Positions 55,147 to 63,592 of a stretch of DNA of 64,000 bases are shown piece after piece. How positions within the stretch are numbered: position 1 is the stretch's first letter; the number at the start of each line of letters is the position of its first letter. The stretch comes from Colwellia sp. 75C3 (GTDB lineage Bacteria; Pseudomonadota; Gammaproteobacteria; Enterobacterales; Alteromonadaceae). A program made the translations under genes and the position numbers. Where the stretch lies: NCBI RefSeq assembly GCF_002836255.1, contig NZ_PJAU01000059.1:62001-126000 (forward strand). The letters are read 5' to 3'. The notes beneath the pieces are model-generated. The model had not been told where the DNA came from. It worked only from the letters and a program-made list of their open reading frames with translations, and did not search any database.

Positions 55147-55854
55147 CTAGTCATCGATATGTTGCCAAGCTTTTTTGTTCATTTGCATCTTTTGCCACCA
55201 TTTTTCATCTGCGACAATTTGACCTTCTTCATCGATCTCAGGGTAAGGTAAACCTTTACGCTGACAAGCATCGGCAAAGATAGGATGGCCACCTTCAAAT
55301 AAAGTACGTTGACGGCGTTCATTGCTTAAAAGAGGTTTATCATACATTCCAGCAGCTTCACGCTGGCGTTGTGCTTCGTATAAAACAACTGAGCAAGCAA
55401 CAGAAACATTTAATGATTGCACCATGCCAACCATAGGAATAACAATATGGTGATCAGCTAGTTCAAGCGCTTCTTTTGAAGTACCAAACTTCTCTTGGCC
55501 TAAAATAATGGCGGTAGGTTTAGTGTAATCAATTTCGGTAAAGTTAACCGCAGTATCAGACAGGTTAGTAACCAATACCTGCATGCCCTGTGCTTTTAAC
55601 GCAGCAATGGCATCGGCTGTTTTATGGTAATTATGGACATCAATCCAATTTTGGCTACCCGCGGCACTTCCACCACGTACTTCCGCCTCTTCACTCTTCC
55701 ATACCGCATGAACATCACTAATACCAATAGCATCACAAGTACGTACTACGGCAGCTAAGTTATGAGATTTGTGTAAGCCTTCCATGCAAACCGTTAAATC
55801 AGGTTGGCGTTTATCTAACATGGTATTAATGCGTGCTAATCTTTCAGGAGTCAT
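55147..55854 (-). CDS. trmH: tRNA (guanosine(18)-2'-O)-methyltransferase
   Basis: A 235-residue SPOUT-class enzyme that methylates the ribose of G18 in the D-loop of tRNAs using SAM. The N-terminal LDKRQPDLTVCMEGLHKSHNLAAVVRTCDAIGISDVHAVW contains the conserved Asn-Arg-Asp region. The knot region shows AIILGQEKFGTSKEALELAD and IPMVGMVQSLNVSVACSVVLYEAQRQRE. Length matches E. coli TrmH (229). It lies between recG and ridA in the stringent-response operon region. A palindromic repeat (55908-55981) occupies the 154-bp gap to ridA. Confidence 0.96.
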   Translation of the reverse strand: MTPERLARINTMLDKRQPDLTVCMEGLHKSHNLAAVVRTCDAIGISDVHAVWKSEEAEVRGGSAAGSQNWIDVHNYHKTADAIAALKAQGMQVLVTNLSDTAVNFTEIDYTKPTAIILGQEKFGTSKEALELADHHIVIPMVGMVQSLNVSVACSVVLYEAQRQREAAGMYDKPLLSNERRQRTLFEGGHPIFADACQRKGLPYPEIDEEGQIVADEKWWQKMQMNKKAWQHIDD

Positions 55855-55907
55855 TTTTGTTAATTCTATAAAAGTAAAAGTTTAATATGTTAAATGAATA
55901 ATATTTA

Positions 55908-55981
55908 GGCAAAGCCGTCAAGCAGTGAGTTCATGGAGCTTATGCCTATAAGTGACTTGAACGAACTGCGTAGACAATGCC
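55908..55981. repeat. Imperfect palindromic intergenic repeat
   Basis: Two arms (ggcaaagccgtcaagcagtg at 55908 and an inverted version ending gtagacaatgcc at 55981) pair imperfectly around a loop of about 20 bases. The element fills the gap between trmH and ridA. It resembles neither REP copy in this window. Confidence 0.45.
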
Positions 55982-56008
55982 GAATAAATTTTTTTCATGA
56001 CACATATT

Positions 56009-56398
56009 TTAGTTAACGCTAGGAAGTTCCATGATACCGTCAATTTCAATGGCCACATCTTTCGGCAATCTAGAAACCTGTACCGCAGCTCTTGCTGGGT
56101 ATGGTTGACTAAAGTAGCGGCTCATAATTTCGTTAACCGTAGCAAAGTTGCTTAAATCAGTTAAGAAAATATTCACTTTAACCATATCGTTAATTTCGCC
56201 ACCAGCCGCTTCACATACTGCTACGATGTTTTTAAATACTTGCTCTGCTTGCTCAGCAAAGCCACCTTCAATTACCGTCATTGTTTCAGCAACCAATGGG
56301 ATTTGGCCTGATAAATAAACTGTATTGTTTACTTTCACTGCTTGGCTGTATGTACCAATGGCGCTAGGTGCTTTGTCTGTACTGATAATGCTTTTCAT
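56009..56398 (-). CDS. ridA: RidA family enamine/imine deaminase
   Basis: A 129-residue YjgF/YER057c/UK114 protein. It hydrolyses reactive 2-aminoacrylate and related enamines released by PLP enzymes. Diagnostic stretches are [27 protein letters not shown] and the C-terminal [24 protein letters not shown], including the substrate-binding Arg in PARAAV. It forms homotrimers in the cytosol. It lies between spoT and trmH, an insertion relative to the E. coli spoT-trmH order but common in related marine genera. A short palindrome (56432-56460) separates it from spoT, so it may have its own promoter. Confidence 0.96.
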   Translation of the reverse strand: MKSIISTDKAPSAIGTYSQAVKVNNTVYLSGQIPLVAETMTVIEGGFAEQAEQVFKNIVAVCEAAGGEINDMVKVNIFLTDLSNFATVNEIMSRYFSQPYPARAAVQVSRLPKDVAIEIDGIMELPSVN

Positions 56399-56431
56399 AA
56401 TATTTCCTTTGATTTAATTTGTTACCGCGTT

Positions 56432-56460
56432 GTAGAGCTCGGGAATAAATTCCCTCCTAC
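56432..56460. repeat. Short palindrome between spoT and ridA
   Basis: Outer arms gtag/ctac and inner arms gggaa/ttccc surround a taaa loop, immediately after the end of spoT on the - strand. Similar in style, not in sequence, to the REP-like copies at 31239 and 60241. Confidence 0.5.
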
Positions 56461-56461
56461 T

Positions 56462-58570
56462 TTATTTATTTCGAATGACGCGTTGAACATCAATCATCAC
56501 TTTAATTTTACGAATAATGTCAGCTAAATGAATACGGTCTCGACAGGTTATTTCCATATCTATTACGTATAAACCAGCTTCTTTTTCACCGGAATTTAAG
56601 TTGTGAACATTAGAGCCACATCTTGCTACTACATTGGTTAGTAACGCTAATGCACCTTGGTGATTAACAATTTCTACGCGTAATTTAGCAATAAACTCTT
56701 TATCGATATCCGTGTCCCATTTTACTGGGAATAAGCTACCTTGATCGTGGCCTTTAATATTACGACAACCTTGCTGATGCACCATTAAACCTTTACCTGG
56801 GCTTAAGTAAGCTAAAATAGCATCGCCAGGAATAGGACGACAACATTTACCGTAGCTGACTAACATGCCTTCGGTACCTTTTATCGGCATTTTGGTCTTA
56901 GTACCCGTGGTGATTAAGTCGCTATCTTCGGTAAAACCATCAGTAAGTTGTCTCGCGATACCTATACTCAGGGCATTACCTAAACCTATGTTGGTCAATA
57001 ACTCTTCAAAGGTATCATTACCACTTTGTTGAACGACTTCATCAATTTTTTCTTGTGATAAATCTTCAAGTTTGGTTTTACCCAGGGCGTGACTTAATAA
57101 ACGAATACCTAAAGCATGGGACTCATCTTTTTCACAACTTCTTAGGTAAGTTCTAATTTGTAAACGCGCTTTAGCGGTTACGACAAAGTTTAACCAGGTT
57201 GCATTCGGTCTCGCTGCCGCTGAAGTAATCACTTCAATGGTTTGTCCTGAATCGATAGGTTGACTCATAGGGTAAGGCTTGCGATCTACCTTAACGCCAA
57301 CACAAGAGTTACCGACATCGGTGTGCACAGCATAAGCAAAATCGATTGCGGTTGCGCCCATTGGTAGCTCAATAATACGACCGTCAGGGGTAAAGACATA
57401 AATTTCTTCAGGAAATAGATCAGACTTAACGTTTTCAATAAACTCAAAAGAGCTACCAGCGCTTTGTTGAAGCTCTAATAAACTTTGCATCCAACGACGG
57501 GCTTTCATCTGCGCTGTTGTACCCGTGTTGCTACCGTCTTGTTTGTATAACCAATGAGCCGCAACACCCTTATCGGCCATTTGATCCATATCCTGGGTAC
57601 GAATTTGAATTTCTACTGGAATGCCGTGAGGACCAATTAACGAGGTATGCAGCGATTGATAACCGTTAGTTTTAGGGATGGCGATGTAATCTTTAAAACG
57701 TGTCTCAATCGGTTTGAATAAATTGTGCATAGCACCTAAAGCGCGATAACAGTTGTCAATTTTTTCAGTAACAATGACGCGGAAGGCATAAATATCCATC
57801 ACTTCATTGAACATTAATTCTTTATTTAGCATTTTACGGTAAATAGAATAAAGGTGTTTTTCTCTACCGATAATTTGCGCATCAATACCGCTTTCTTGTA
57901 GACGTGAAGCAATTTCTTTTTCAATGTTATCAATAATAGCTTTACGGTTACCGCGAGCACTTTTTACCGCTGATTTTAAAGCGCGTGATCTCATAGGATA
58001 AAGCGCTTCAAAGCCTAAGCGTTCTAATTCATTTTTTATATCATGAATACCTAAGCGGTTTGCTATTGGTGCATAAATCTCTAAGGTTTCTCTGGCAATA
58101 CGACGACGTTTATCTGGTCGTAAAGAACCAAGAGTACGCATATTATGAGTACGATCGGCAAGTTTGATTAAAATGACACGGATATCTTGCACCATGGCAA
58201 GTACCATTTTACGGAAGTTTTCCGCTTGCATCTCTTCTTTGTTATCAAACTTAAGCTTATCGAGTTTACTAACGCCTTCAACAAGTTCAGCTACAGTGTG
58301 ACCAAAAAGCTCAGCTAATTGATCTTTAGTAACTTCAGTGTCTTCAATAACATCGTGTAATAAAGCTGCCATGAGAGTTTCATGATCTAAATGCATTTGC
58401 GCTAAATTAATCGCTACGGCAACAGGATGAGTTATATAAGGATCACCACTAGAACGCATTTGGCCATCATGGGCATCACGCGCAACAATATAAGCGTGCT
58501 TTAACAAATCAATTTGTACTTTTGATAGGTAAGTAGAGCTAAGTTCTTTTAAAGGTTCAAATAGGTACAC
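56462..58570 (-). CDS. spoT: Bifunctional (p)ppGpp synthetase/hydrolase
   Basis: A 702-residue stringent-response enzyme. The HD hydrolase domain (about residues 40-165) shows SGDPYITHPVAVA and LLHDVIEDTEVT, with RTHNMRTL further on. The synthetase domain (about 230-350) has REKHLYSIYRKM, DIYAFRVIVTE and GYQSLHTSLIGPHGIPVEIQIRT. TGS (about 385-445, IYVFTPDGRIIELP) and ACT (about 625-702) domains follow. The start is GTG at 58570, preceded by GGAG; the N-terminus MYLFEPL matches E. coli SpoT. It lies downstream of rpoZ, but with 482 gene-free bases and a terminator between them. Confidence 0.97.
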   Translation of the reverse strand: MYLFEPLKELSSTYLSKVQIDLLKHAYIVARDAHDGQMRSSGDPYITHPVAVAINLAQMHLDHETLMAALLHDVIEDTEVTKDQLAELFGHTVAELVEGVSKLDKLKFDNKEEMQAENFRKMVLAMVQDIRVILIKLADRTHNMRTLGSLRPDKRRRIARETLEIYAPIANRLGIHDIKNELERLGFEALYPMRSRALKSAVKSARGNRKAIIDNIEKEIASRLQESGIDAQIIGREKHLYSIYRKMLNKELMFNEVMDIYAFRVIVTEKIDNCYRALGAMHNLFKPIETRFKDYIAIPKTNGYQSLHTSLIGPHGIPVEIQIRTQDMDQMADKGVAAHWLYKQDGSNTGTTAQMKARRWMQSLLELQQSAGSSFEFIENVKSDLFPEEIYVFTPDGRIIELPMGATAIDFAYAVHTDVGNSCVGVKVDRKPYPMSQPIDSGQTIEVITSAAARPNATWLNFVVTAKARLQIRTYLRSCEKDESHALGIRLLSHALGKTKLEDLSQEKIDEVVQQSGNDTFEELLTNIGLGNALSIGIARQLTDGFTEDSDLITTGTKTKMPIKGTEGMLVSYGKCCRPIPGDAILAYLSPGKGLMVHQQGCRNIKGHDQGSLFPVKWDTDIDKEFIAKLRVEIVNHQGALALLTNVVARCGSNVHNLNSGEKEAGLYVIDMEITCRDRIHLADIIRKIKVMIDVQRVIRNK

Positions 58571-58668
58571 CTAATACTCCAAATTGAGGGGGAAAGTGGG
58601 GGTAATTCGAGTATATACCCTAGTTAATACTCATGTTACCTCGAAATGTACGGTTCAGCGAGCATTAA

Positions 58669-58859
58669 AAGGCATAAAGGCAAGGCATTGATTGAAGAGA
58701 ATGGTTATTCCCTTCTCCAAATTAATAACGCAGTATTTATGCCTTATAAACTCGCCTTCTAGGGATTTCTGAGCAAATAATGCTCAGCGTTGTATCTTTT
58801 TTTAAGGGAGTACCATTAATAAAAAAATTCGCCTTGATCATGAATTGCTCAAAAATCCT
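58669..58859. repeat. Nested inverted repeats, possible MITE or structured RNA
   Basis: Three pairings are visible: aaggcataaa (58669) with tttatgcctt (58736); ctgagca/tgctcag (58769-58787) as a small hairpin followed by a T run at 58797; and agggatttctgagcaaa (58761) with the reverse of attgctcaaaaatcct (58844). They could fold into a compact RNA or mark an old mobile element. There is no TA-flanked end pair as clean as at 40299. Confidence 0.5.
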
Positions 58860-58956
58860 GAAACGTATATTTTGAAGTATCATGAGTATAAGCAGCATAC
58901 GCGGCAATACGCTCTGTTTACAAGAGAAAAATAAAGCTAACTAATAAAAAGACCAT

Positions 58957-59009
58957 AAAAAAACGCGTAACCTATTTTCTGACAAAAGCAGAACGAGGTA
59001 CGCGTTTTT
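58957..59009 (-). terminator. Terminator after rpoZ
   Basis: Arms aaaacgcgtaacct and aggtacgcgttttt pair around a 22-base loop, with seven T at the end on the - strand. It should stop rpoZ transcription before spoT; a T run is also present on the + side. Confidence 0.72.
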
Positions 59010-59052
59010 AAGGGCTTAAAACTAATCAATCTATAAATAGAAAGAATTAACT

Positions 59053-59340
59053 CTAGCTAAAATCTTCTTGTTGACCACCAACAATCGCTGCAACAGCATC
59101 TAATTCAGCAGTATCTTGCTGGATTTGTTGTGCACGATCAGAAGTGTTCATAATGTCTGTAGTAATTAAGCCTGCTTCGATTTCACGCAAAGCGATTACC
59201 GTTGGTTTGTCGTTTTCGACTTCTACCAATGGATCTTTACCGCCAGTTGCAATTTGACGAGCACGACGTGATGCAACTAGCACCAAATCAAAACGATTAC
59301 CGACTTTTTCTACGGCATCTTCAACAGTTACGCGAGCCAT
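59053..59340 (-). CDS. rpoZ: RNA polymerase omega subunit
   Basis: A 95-residue protein starting [31 protein letters not shown], the conserved omega N-terminus. [20 protein letters not shown] follows. Omega aids assembly of RNA polymerase beta' and forms part of the ppGpp binding site. The frame is open for 19 more codons upstream, but the ATG at 59340 matches the family start and has GGAG at the right distance. It lies 112 bases after gmk in the same direction, the usual gmk-rpoZ pair. Confidence 0.97.
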   Translation of the reverse strand: MARVTVEDAVEKVGNRFDLVLVASRRARQIATGGKDPLVEVENDKPTVIALREIEAGLITTDIMNTSDRAQQIQQDTAELDAVAAIVGGQQEDFS

Positions 59341-59452
59341 CTGGGCACTCCAACTAATAAACCAACTTACAAAATAGCTGCGTAGTTTACTGGGCACTCA
59401 CTAATTAAGCAAGTAATAGCCACGCAACAGAGGATATTTATTCTTTTATTAC

Positions 59453-60109
59453 TTATTCAGCAGACTGAGTTACTTCATTATTTAATAAATTGTTAAATAA
59501 TTCTTGCTGAGCAATGCTTTGCTGGCGACATTTAAGGCGCTGGTTATTTACCACAATTGTTAGATCAAGCAAAGCTTGGTCGAAATTGTCGTTAACTATA
59601 ACGTAATCAAATTCATTATAGTGAGAACATTCAGCTTGCGCTTGTTCCATGCGACTGGCGATCACTTCTTCACTGTCTTGACCTCGACCTCTTAGACGAC
59701 TTTCTAATTCTTCTTTAGAAGGAGGGCTAATGAATATAGTGGTCACACTCGGTTTTTTCATGCGAACTTGTTGTGCGCCTTGCCAATCAATATCAAGGAA
59801 TACATCAACACCTCGAGCAAGCTGCTCGTCTATGGCAGCTTCAGAAGTGCCGTAATAGTTGCCAAATACTTCGGCATATTCATAAAAGGCATTTTTTTCT
59901 ATTTGTTTTTTAAACTCAGTAACACTAACAAAGTGATAATGTTCACCATTATTTTCGCCAGGACGGGCATCACGGGTAGTATGAGAAACAGATACCTGCA
60001 TAGCTCTAGAGGATGCTTGATTATCTTGCTTTAACAATGCATTGATAAGGCTGGATTTCCCTGCACCACTTGGTGCAGAAAGAATAAATAAATTACCGGG
60101 AACGATCAC
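59453..60109 (-). CDS. gmk: Guanylate kinase
   Basis: A 218-residue enzyme converting GMP to GDP with ATP. The P-loop is [17 protein letters not shown] near residue 10. GMP-binding residues appear in [21 protein letters not shown], and the lid region includes [17 protein letters not shown]. It is slightly longer than E. coli Gmk (207) at the C-terminus. The start is GTG at 60109; AAGGA lies about 10 bases upstream. A REP-like repeat (60241-60296) lies 131 bases upstream of it. Confidence 0.97.
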   Translation of the reverse strand: MIVPGNLFILSAPSGAGKSSLINALLKQDNQASSRAMQVSVSHTTRDARPGENNGEHYHFVSVTEFKKQIEKNAFYEYAEVFGNYYGTSEAAIDEQLARGVDVFLDIDWQGAQQVRMKKPSVTTIFISPPSKEELESRLRGRGQDSEEVIASRMEQAQAECSHYNEFDYVIVNDNFDQALLDLTIVVNNQRLKCRQQSIAQQELFNNLLNNEVTQSAE

Positions 60110-60240
60110 AGGGTTTTCCTTGAGTCACATATAAGTTGAATTGGTATTACAGCCAATAAAAAAGGCTAAGCCTTATTTTACTCTATTAGAATAAAAAAAG
60201 CTCAGCCTGTCTGACGATAAACAATGTTAACTGTCGTATT

Positions 60241-60296
60241 TGCGCGATTAAAATCCCGCCTACGGTTGTTGCCAGTAGGCGGGAACTTGTTCGCGC
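60241..60296 (-). repeat. REP-like palindromic repeat, copy 2
   Basis: Same element as 31239-31294 on the opposite strand: arms cccgcctac (60255-60263) and gtaggcggg (60275-60283), with the flank gaacttgttcgcgc on the right and tgcgcgattaaaat on the left. The long arm with its flank (22 bases) is identical in the two copies; the loops differ. It lies 22 bases after the aminotransferase gene. Confidence 0.88.
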
Positions 60297-60317
60297 TCTT
60301 TACTTAATAATGAAGGC

Positions 60318-61508
60318 TTAAAGCACCTTAGCAATAGATTTTGCTAAGTAATCAACATTACTGTTAGCAATACCGGCAATACTCATACGGCTAGAACCGA
60401 CCATATAAATGCTGTATTCATCTTGTAATTGCTGCACTTGCTCAGGGGTTATACCTAAGAAAGAGAACATACCACTTTGACGACTGATAAAGCTAAAGTC
60501 GCGTGTTACGCCATTTTCAGCAAGCTTATCAACGATTAATTTACGGTTGCCATTAATGCGATCACGCATTCCTTTCAATTCGCTATGCCATTCAGTACGA
60601 AGTTCATCTGAACTTAAAATTGTTTCTACAATAGCAGCACCGTGTGCTGGCGGCATAGAGTAAATAACACGCACAACATAAAGTAAAACAGAATTAGCAA
60701 TATCAACAGAAATACTAGATTCACCAATGATGGTACAAGCACCAATACGTTCACGGTATAAACCAAAGTTTTTAGAACATGAGCTACAAACAATCATCTC
60801 TTTAACTGTTTCAGCCATTAGACGTAAACCGTAAGCGTCTTCGTCTAAACCAGAGCCAAAACCTTGATAAGCCATATCAATCAATGGTGTGAAACCAACA
60901 CTTTTAGCTACTTCTGCAACTTGCTGCCATTGTTCGTTGTTTAAATCCATACCACTTGGGTTATGACAACAAGCATGTAATAGCACAACATCATCACTGC
61001 TAACTTCTTTTAACGCATTTAACATGCCGTCAAAATCTAAGCTTTTATTTTCATAGTCGTAATAAGGATAAGTTTTAACAGTTAAGCCAGCTGCAGCAAA
61101 TAAACCGGTATGGTTTGCCCATGTTGGGTTACTTACCCAGATAGTCGCGCCTGCTTTGCAGGACTTGATAAATTCAGCCGCTACGCGTAAAGCGCCAGTA
61201 CCGCCTGGTGTTGATATAGTGCGAGCACGGTTTTCGTTTAAAACTTTATGTTCAGCGCCAAAAATAAGCTTAGCCATTTCGTCATTGAATAAAGGTGAAC
61301 CCGTTGGGCCAATGTAAACTTTACTATCTTCGGTATTGGTACGATGTTGTTCAGCTTTTTTTACACAATCTAAAACAGCAGTATGACCTGCTTCGTTTTT
61401 GAATACGCCAACACCTAAATCAATTTTATTTGGGTTGTTATCTTTTCTATATTTAGCTAATAATCCAAGAATTGGATCAGCAGGCAAAGCCTTTAAACGA
61501 CCAAACAT
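60318..61508 (-). CDS. Aspartate/aromatic amino acid aminotransferase (AspC/TyrB-like)
   Basis: A 396-residue PLP-dependent class I aminotransferase. The N-terminus MFGRLKALPADPILGLLAKYRKDNNPNKIDLGVGVF is typical of AspC/TyrB. Substrate and cofactor regions are STPGGTGALRVAAEF, CCHNPSGMDLN and the PLP lysine in CSSCSKNFGLYRERIG; the C-terminal SGMFSFLGI and GSSRMSIAGI include the Arg that binds the substrate carboxylate. It transfers amino groups between aspartate or aromatic amino acids and 2-oxoglutarate. AspC and TyrB cannot be told apart here, so no symbol is given. It is monocistronic between two repeat-containing gaps. Confidence 0.94.
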   Translation of the reverse strand: MFGRLKALPADPILGLLAKYRKDNNPNKIDLGVGVFKNEAGHTAVLDCVKKAEQHRTNTEDSKVYIGPTGSPLFNDEMAKLIFGAEHKVLNENRARTISTPGGTGALRVAAEFIKSCKAGATIWVSNPTWANHTGLFAAAGLTVKTYPYYDYENKSLDFDGMLNALKEVSSDDVVLLHACCHNPSGMDLNNEQWQQVAEVAKSVGFTPLIDMAYQGFGSGLDEDAYGLRLMAETVKEMIVCSSCSKNFGLYRERIGACTIIGESSISVDIANSVLLYVVRVIYSMPPAHGAAIVETILSSDELRTEWHSELKGMRDRINGNRKLIVDKLAENGVTRDFSFISRQSGMFSFLGITPEQVQQLQDEYSIYMVGSSRMSIAGIANSNVDYLAKSIAKVL

Positions 61509-61600
61509 GACAGAAGTTTACCTTATGTTAGATGAGAGTTAAGTCAATAAGGCATTATCGCACTTATGACTGCAAACTCTCTAAGTTTTTAGTTAACCAA

Positions 61601-61710
61601 GCATAACCTTGCAGATGGCGTAATTAAAGTGATTTTTACGCCATATAGTGACAAAAGTAAGATTAATTTGTACGGCTTTAGCTCTTTATTTTATAAGTAT
61701 AAGGTTATGC
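61601..61710. repeat. Nested inverted repeat between DUF445 and aminotransferase genes
   Basis: An outer perfect 10-bp pair (gcataacctt 61601-61610 and aaggttatgc 61701-61710) encloses an inner perfect 9-bp hairpin (atggcgtaa 61615-61623 and ttacgccat 61636-61644). It lies 42 bases after DUF445 and may act as its transcript end or be a small repeat element. Confidence 0.55.
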
Positions 61711-61751
61711 ACTTGATAAATAACTAAGCTATGGAGGGTATTCAGGCACTC

Positions 61752-62462
61752 TTAAAAATTATCGGTAATTGCGGCAACAACGCCAATGATACCGCCAAAT
61801 ATGCCACCCCAAACAACGAGCCATCCGAGATGCTTTTGTATCATTTTTTGCACAATTTCTTTGACTAATTGTGGTGTTAATTCATTAAGACGCTTTTCAA
61901 TAATATCACTGACTTTATCCCGCATGCCGGAAATGATATCAGGTTGCTCTAATTCTTCTCGCAATAAAGTATTAAATTGCTCACTCTGAGCGATATCTTG
62001 TATCGAGATTTTCATCTTCTCAATAAAAGGTTCTCTCATTGGTTGTAAAGCGTCACTACCACCAACCATGGCAAGCATGCCACCAAAGGACGAGTTTTCA
62101 ATAACAGACACTAAACTGTCAAAAGCTGGAGAAAGATCTACTTTATCAATAATGGGAGTTAAATTAAGGGTACTGGCTTTTCCTGAACTATCAGAAAGAA
62201 AACGGTCGATATTATCTTCAGTAAAAAACTGCTCCATCATTAATTGACGAATAGCGACTTTAAACTCTTCAAAACGGGCAGGAATAACGCCTGAACCATA
62301 AAGTAATGGCACTTTTTCAAATAACATATGGATAGCCAGCCAGTTAGTGACCGCACCAGATAAAGCAAATAACCCTAAAGTAAAAAGAATATGCTGCTCG
62401 CTAACATAGCCCCCTATTGTGCAAGCTAATGCAATGAGGTTGGTGATTAGGCTTTTGTTCAC
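61752..62462 (-). CDS. DUF445 family membrane protein
   Basis: A 236-residue protein with hydrophobic segments at both ends. The N-terminal one is LITNLIALACTIGGYVSEQHILFTLGLFALSGAVTNWLAIHMLFEKVPLLYGSGVIPARFEEFK, with the family-typical GAVTNWLAI.MLF. The C-terminal one is HLGWLVVWGGIFGGIIGVVAAI. Between them lies a helical region of about 150 residues. The family (related to YheB/YjiN) has no settled function. The start is a GTG at 62462, preceded by GGGAG. It is divergent from the cyclophilin gene, with 96 bases between the two start codons. Confidence 0.9.
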   Translation of the reverse strand: MNKSLITNLIALACTIGGYVSEQHILFTLGLFALSGAVTNWLAIHMLFEKVPLLYGSGVIPARFEEFKVAIRQLMMEQFFTEDNIDRFLSDSSGKASTLNLTPIIDKVDLSPAFDSLVSVIENSSFGGMLAMVGGSDALQPMREPFIEKMKISIQDIAQSEQFNTLLREELEQPDIISGMRDKVSDIIEKRLNELTPQLVKEIVQKMIQKHLGWLVVWGGIFGGIIGVVAAITDNF

Positions 62463-62558
62463 GGAATACTCCCAGATAGAATGATATAAATAATAGAAAT
62501 TTTAAAGGCGGCTATGATAGCATTTAATTTACTTACCTTATAAATAGATAACTCAGCG

Positions 62559-63431
62559 ATGAAAGCTTCTTTGAAAAGTATCCTAACGTTAACTACGTTA
62601 TTTTTTATTAGCGCCTGTGGTGCGGATAACTCAGCAGACTCTGCTTGGCGTAAGTTAGCGCTAAACAATACGGTATTATTAACCCTACCTCATGGCAAAG
62701 TGGTTATTGAGCTAGCGCCGCAATTTTCTCCAAAAAGTGTTGCGCAATTTAGTGACTTAACAAAGAAGGGTTTTTACGACAGCACTAAATTCTACCGTGT
62801 TATCGACGGTTTTGTTGCGCAAGCGGGGCCAAAAGATGACAGTAAGAAAGACAAATCAGTACCATTATTAGCAATGGAGTCTGAATGGAACACAGATAGT
62901 AAATGGAGCTATACTCCGGTACAGCAGCAGGACTTATTTGCACAGCAAACCGGGTTTAAAGACGGTTTTGCGATTGCTTATCAAGCCAGTAATAACGAAA
63001 ACTCAAGTAAAGCATGGTTAACGCATTGTCCAGGCACGATAGCAATGGCGAGAAATAATGAAGCAGACACGGCCTCAAGCCACTTTTATTTTGTTATTGG
63101 CCAAGCACCACGTTATTTAGACCGAATTATGACCATCTTTGGCCGCGTGGTTTACGGTATGCAACATGTGCAAGCAATACAACGTACTGAAGTTGTAGAA
63201 GGAGATTACGCTGTTGATCATCGTGATTTTACTAAAATTGTTAGTATGGAATTAATGAGTGATGTAGTAAAAGCTGAGCAAATTCACATTGAAGTTGAGA
63301 ATACGGAGTCGACGATGTTTGCGGAGCGCCTAGTAAAACGTCGCGCACGTGAAAGTGATTTTTTCTACAAAAAGCCACCACCTGTGCTCGATGTTTGTCA
63401 GATCCCTATTAGAAGTCGACGAGTGAAATAG
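62559..63431 (+). CDS. Cyclophilin-type peptidyl-prolyl isomerase lipoprotein
   Basis: A 290-residue protein with a lipoprotein signal (LFFISACGAD, Cys20), so it acts in the periplasm, anchored to a membrane. The cyclophilin core shows VVIELAPQFSPKSVAQFSDLTKKGFYDSTKFYRVIDGFVAQAG, then GTIAMARNNEADTASSHFYFVIG and IFGRVVYGMQHVQAI. It is longer than the usual 165-residue domain, with an insert of about 50 residues in the middle (nt 62840-62990) and a basic tail of about 50 residues. It should catalyse proline isomerisation during folding of exported proteins. The partners are not known. Confidence 0.9.
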   Translation: MKASLKSILTLTTLFFISACGADNSADSAWRKLALNNTVLLTLPHGKVVIELAPQFSPKSVAQFSDLTKKGFYDSTKFYRVIDGFVAQAGPKDDSKKDKSVPLLAMESEWNTDSKWSYTPVQQQDLFAQQTGFKDGFAIAYQASNNENSSKAWLTHCPGTIAMARNNEADTASSHFYFVIGQAPRYLDRIMTIFGRVVYGMQHVQAIQRTEVVEGDYAVDHRDFTKIVSMELMSDVVKAEQIHIEVENTESTMFAERLVKRRARESDFFYKKPPPVLDVCQIPIRSRRVK

Positions 63432-63592
63432 AACAAGTAGTAAACAATATGTAATAACAAAGAGGTGTTGTGTATAGCTATTATGACTTTGTAATTCAAC
63501 ATAATTACACGTAGCCAGTTGTTGATGGCATGTTGATATAGGTTGCTAAGAATACAATAATTTATAATTAATCGCTAAAGGGAGTCGATATT

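Larger units (their letters stand above)
58571..59052. other. 482-bp gene-free region between spoT and rpoZ
   Basis: No credible gene. It holds a group of nested inverted repeats at 58660-58860 and, next to rpoZ, a terminator (58957-59009). The rest, including the spoT leader, shows nothing further that I can name. Confidence 0.75.

Noticed and set aside
59341..59397. N-terminal extension of rpoZ by 19 codons
   Set aside because: The omega subunit starts at MARVTVED in the family, and the ribosome site fits the ATG at 59340.
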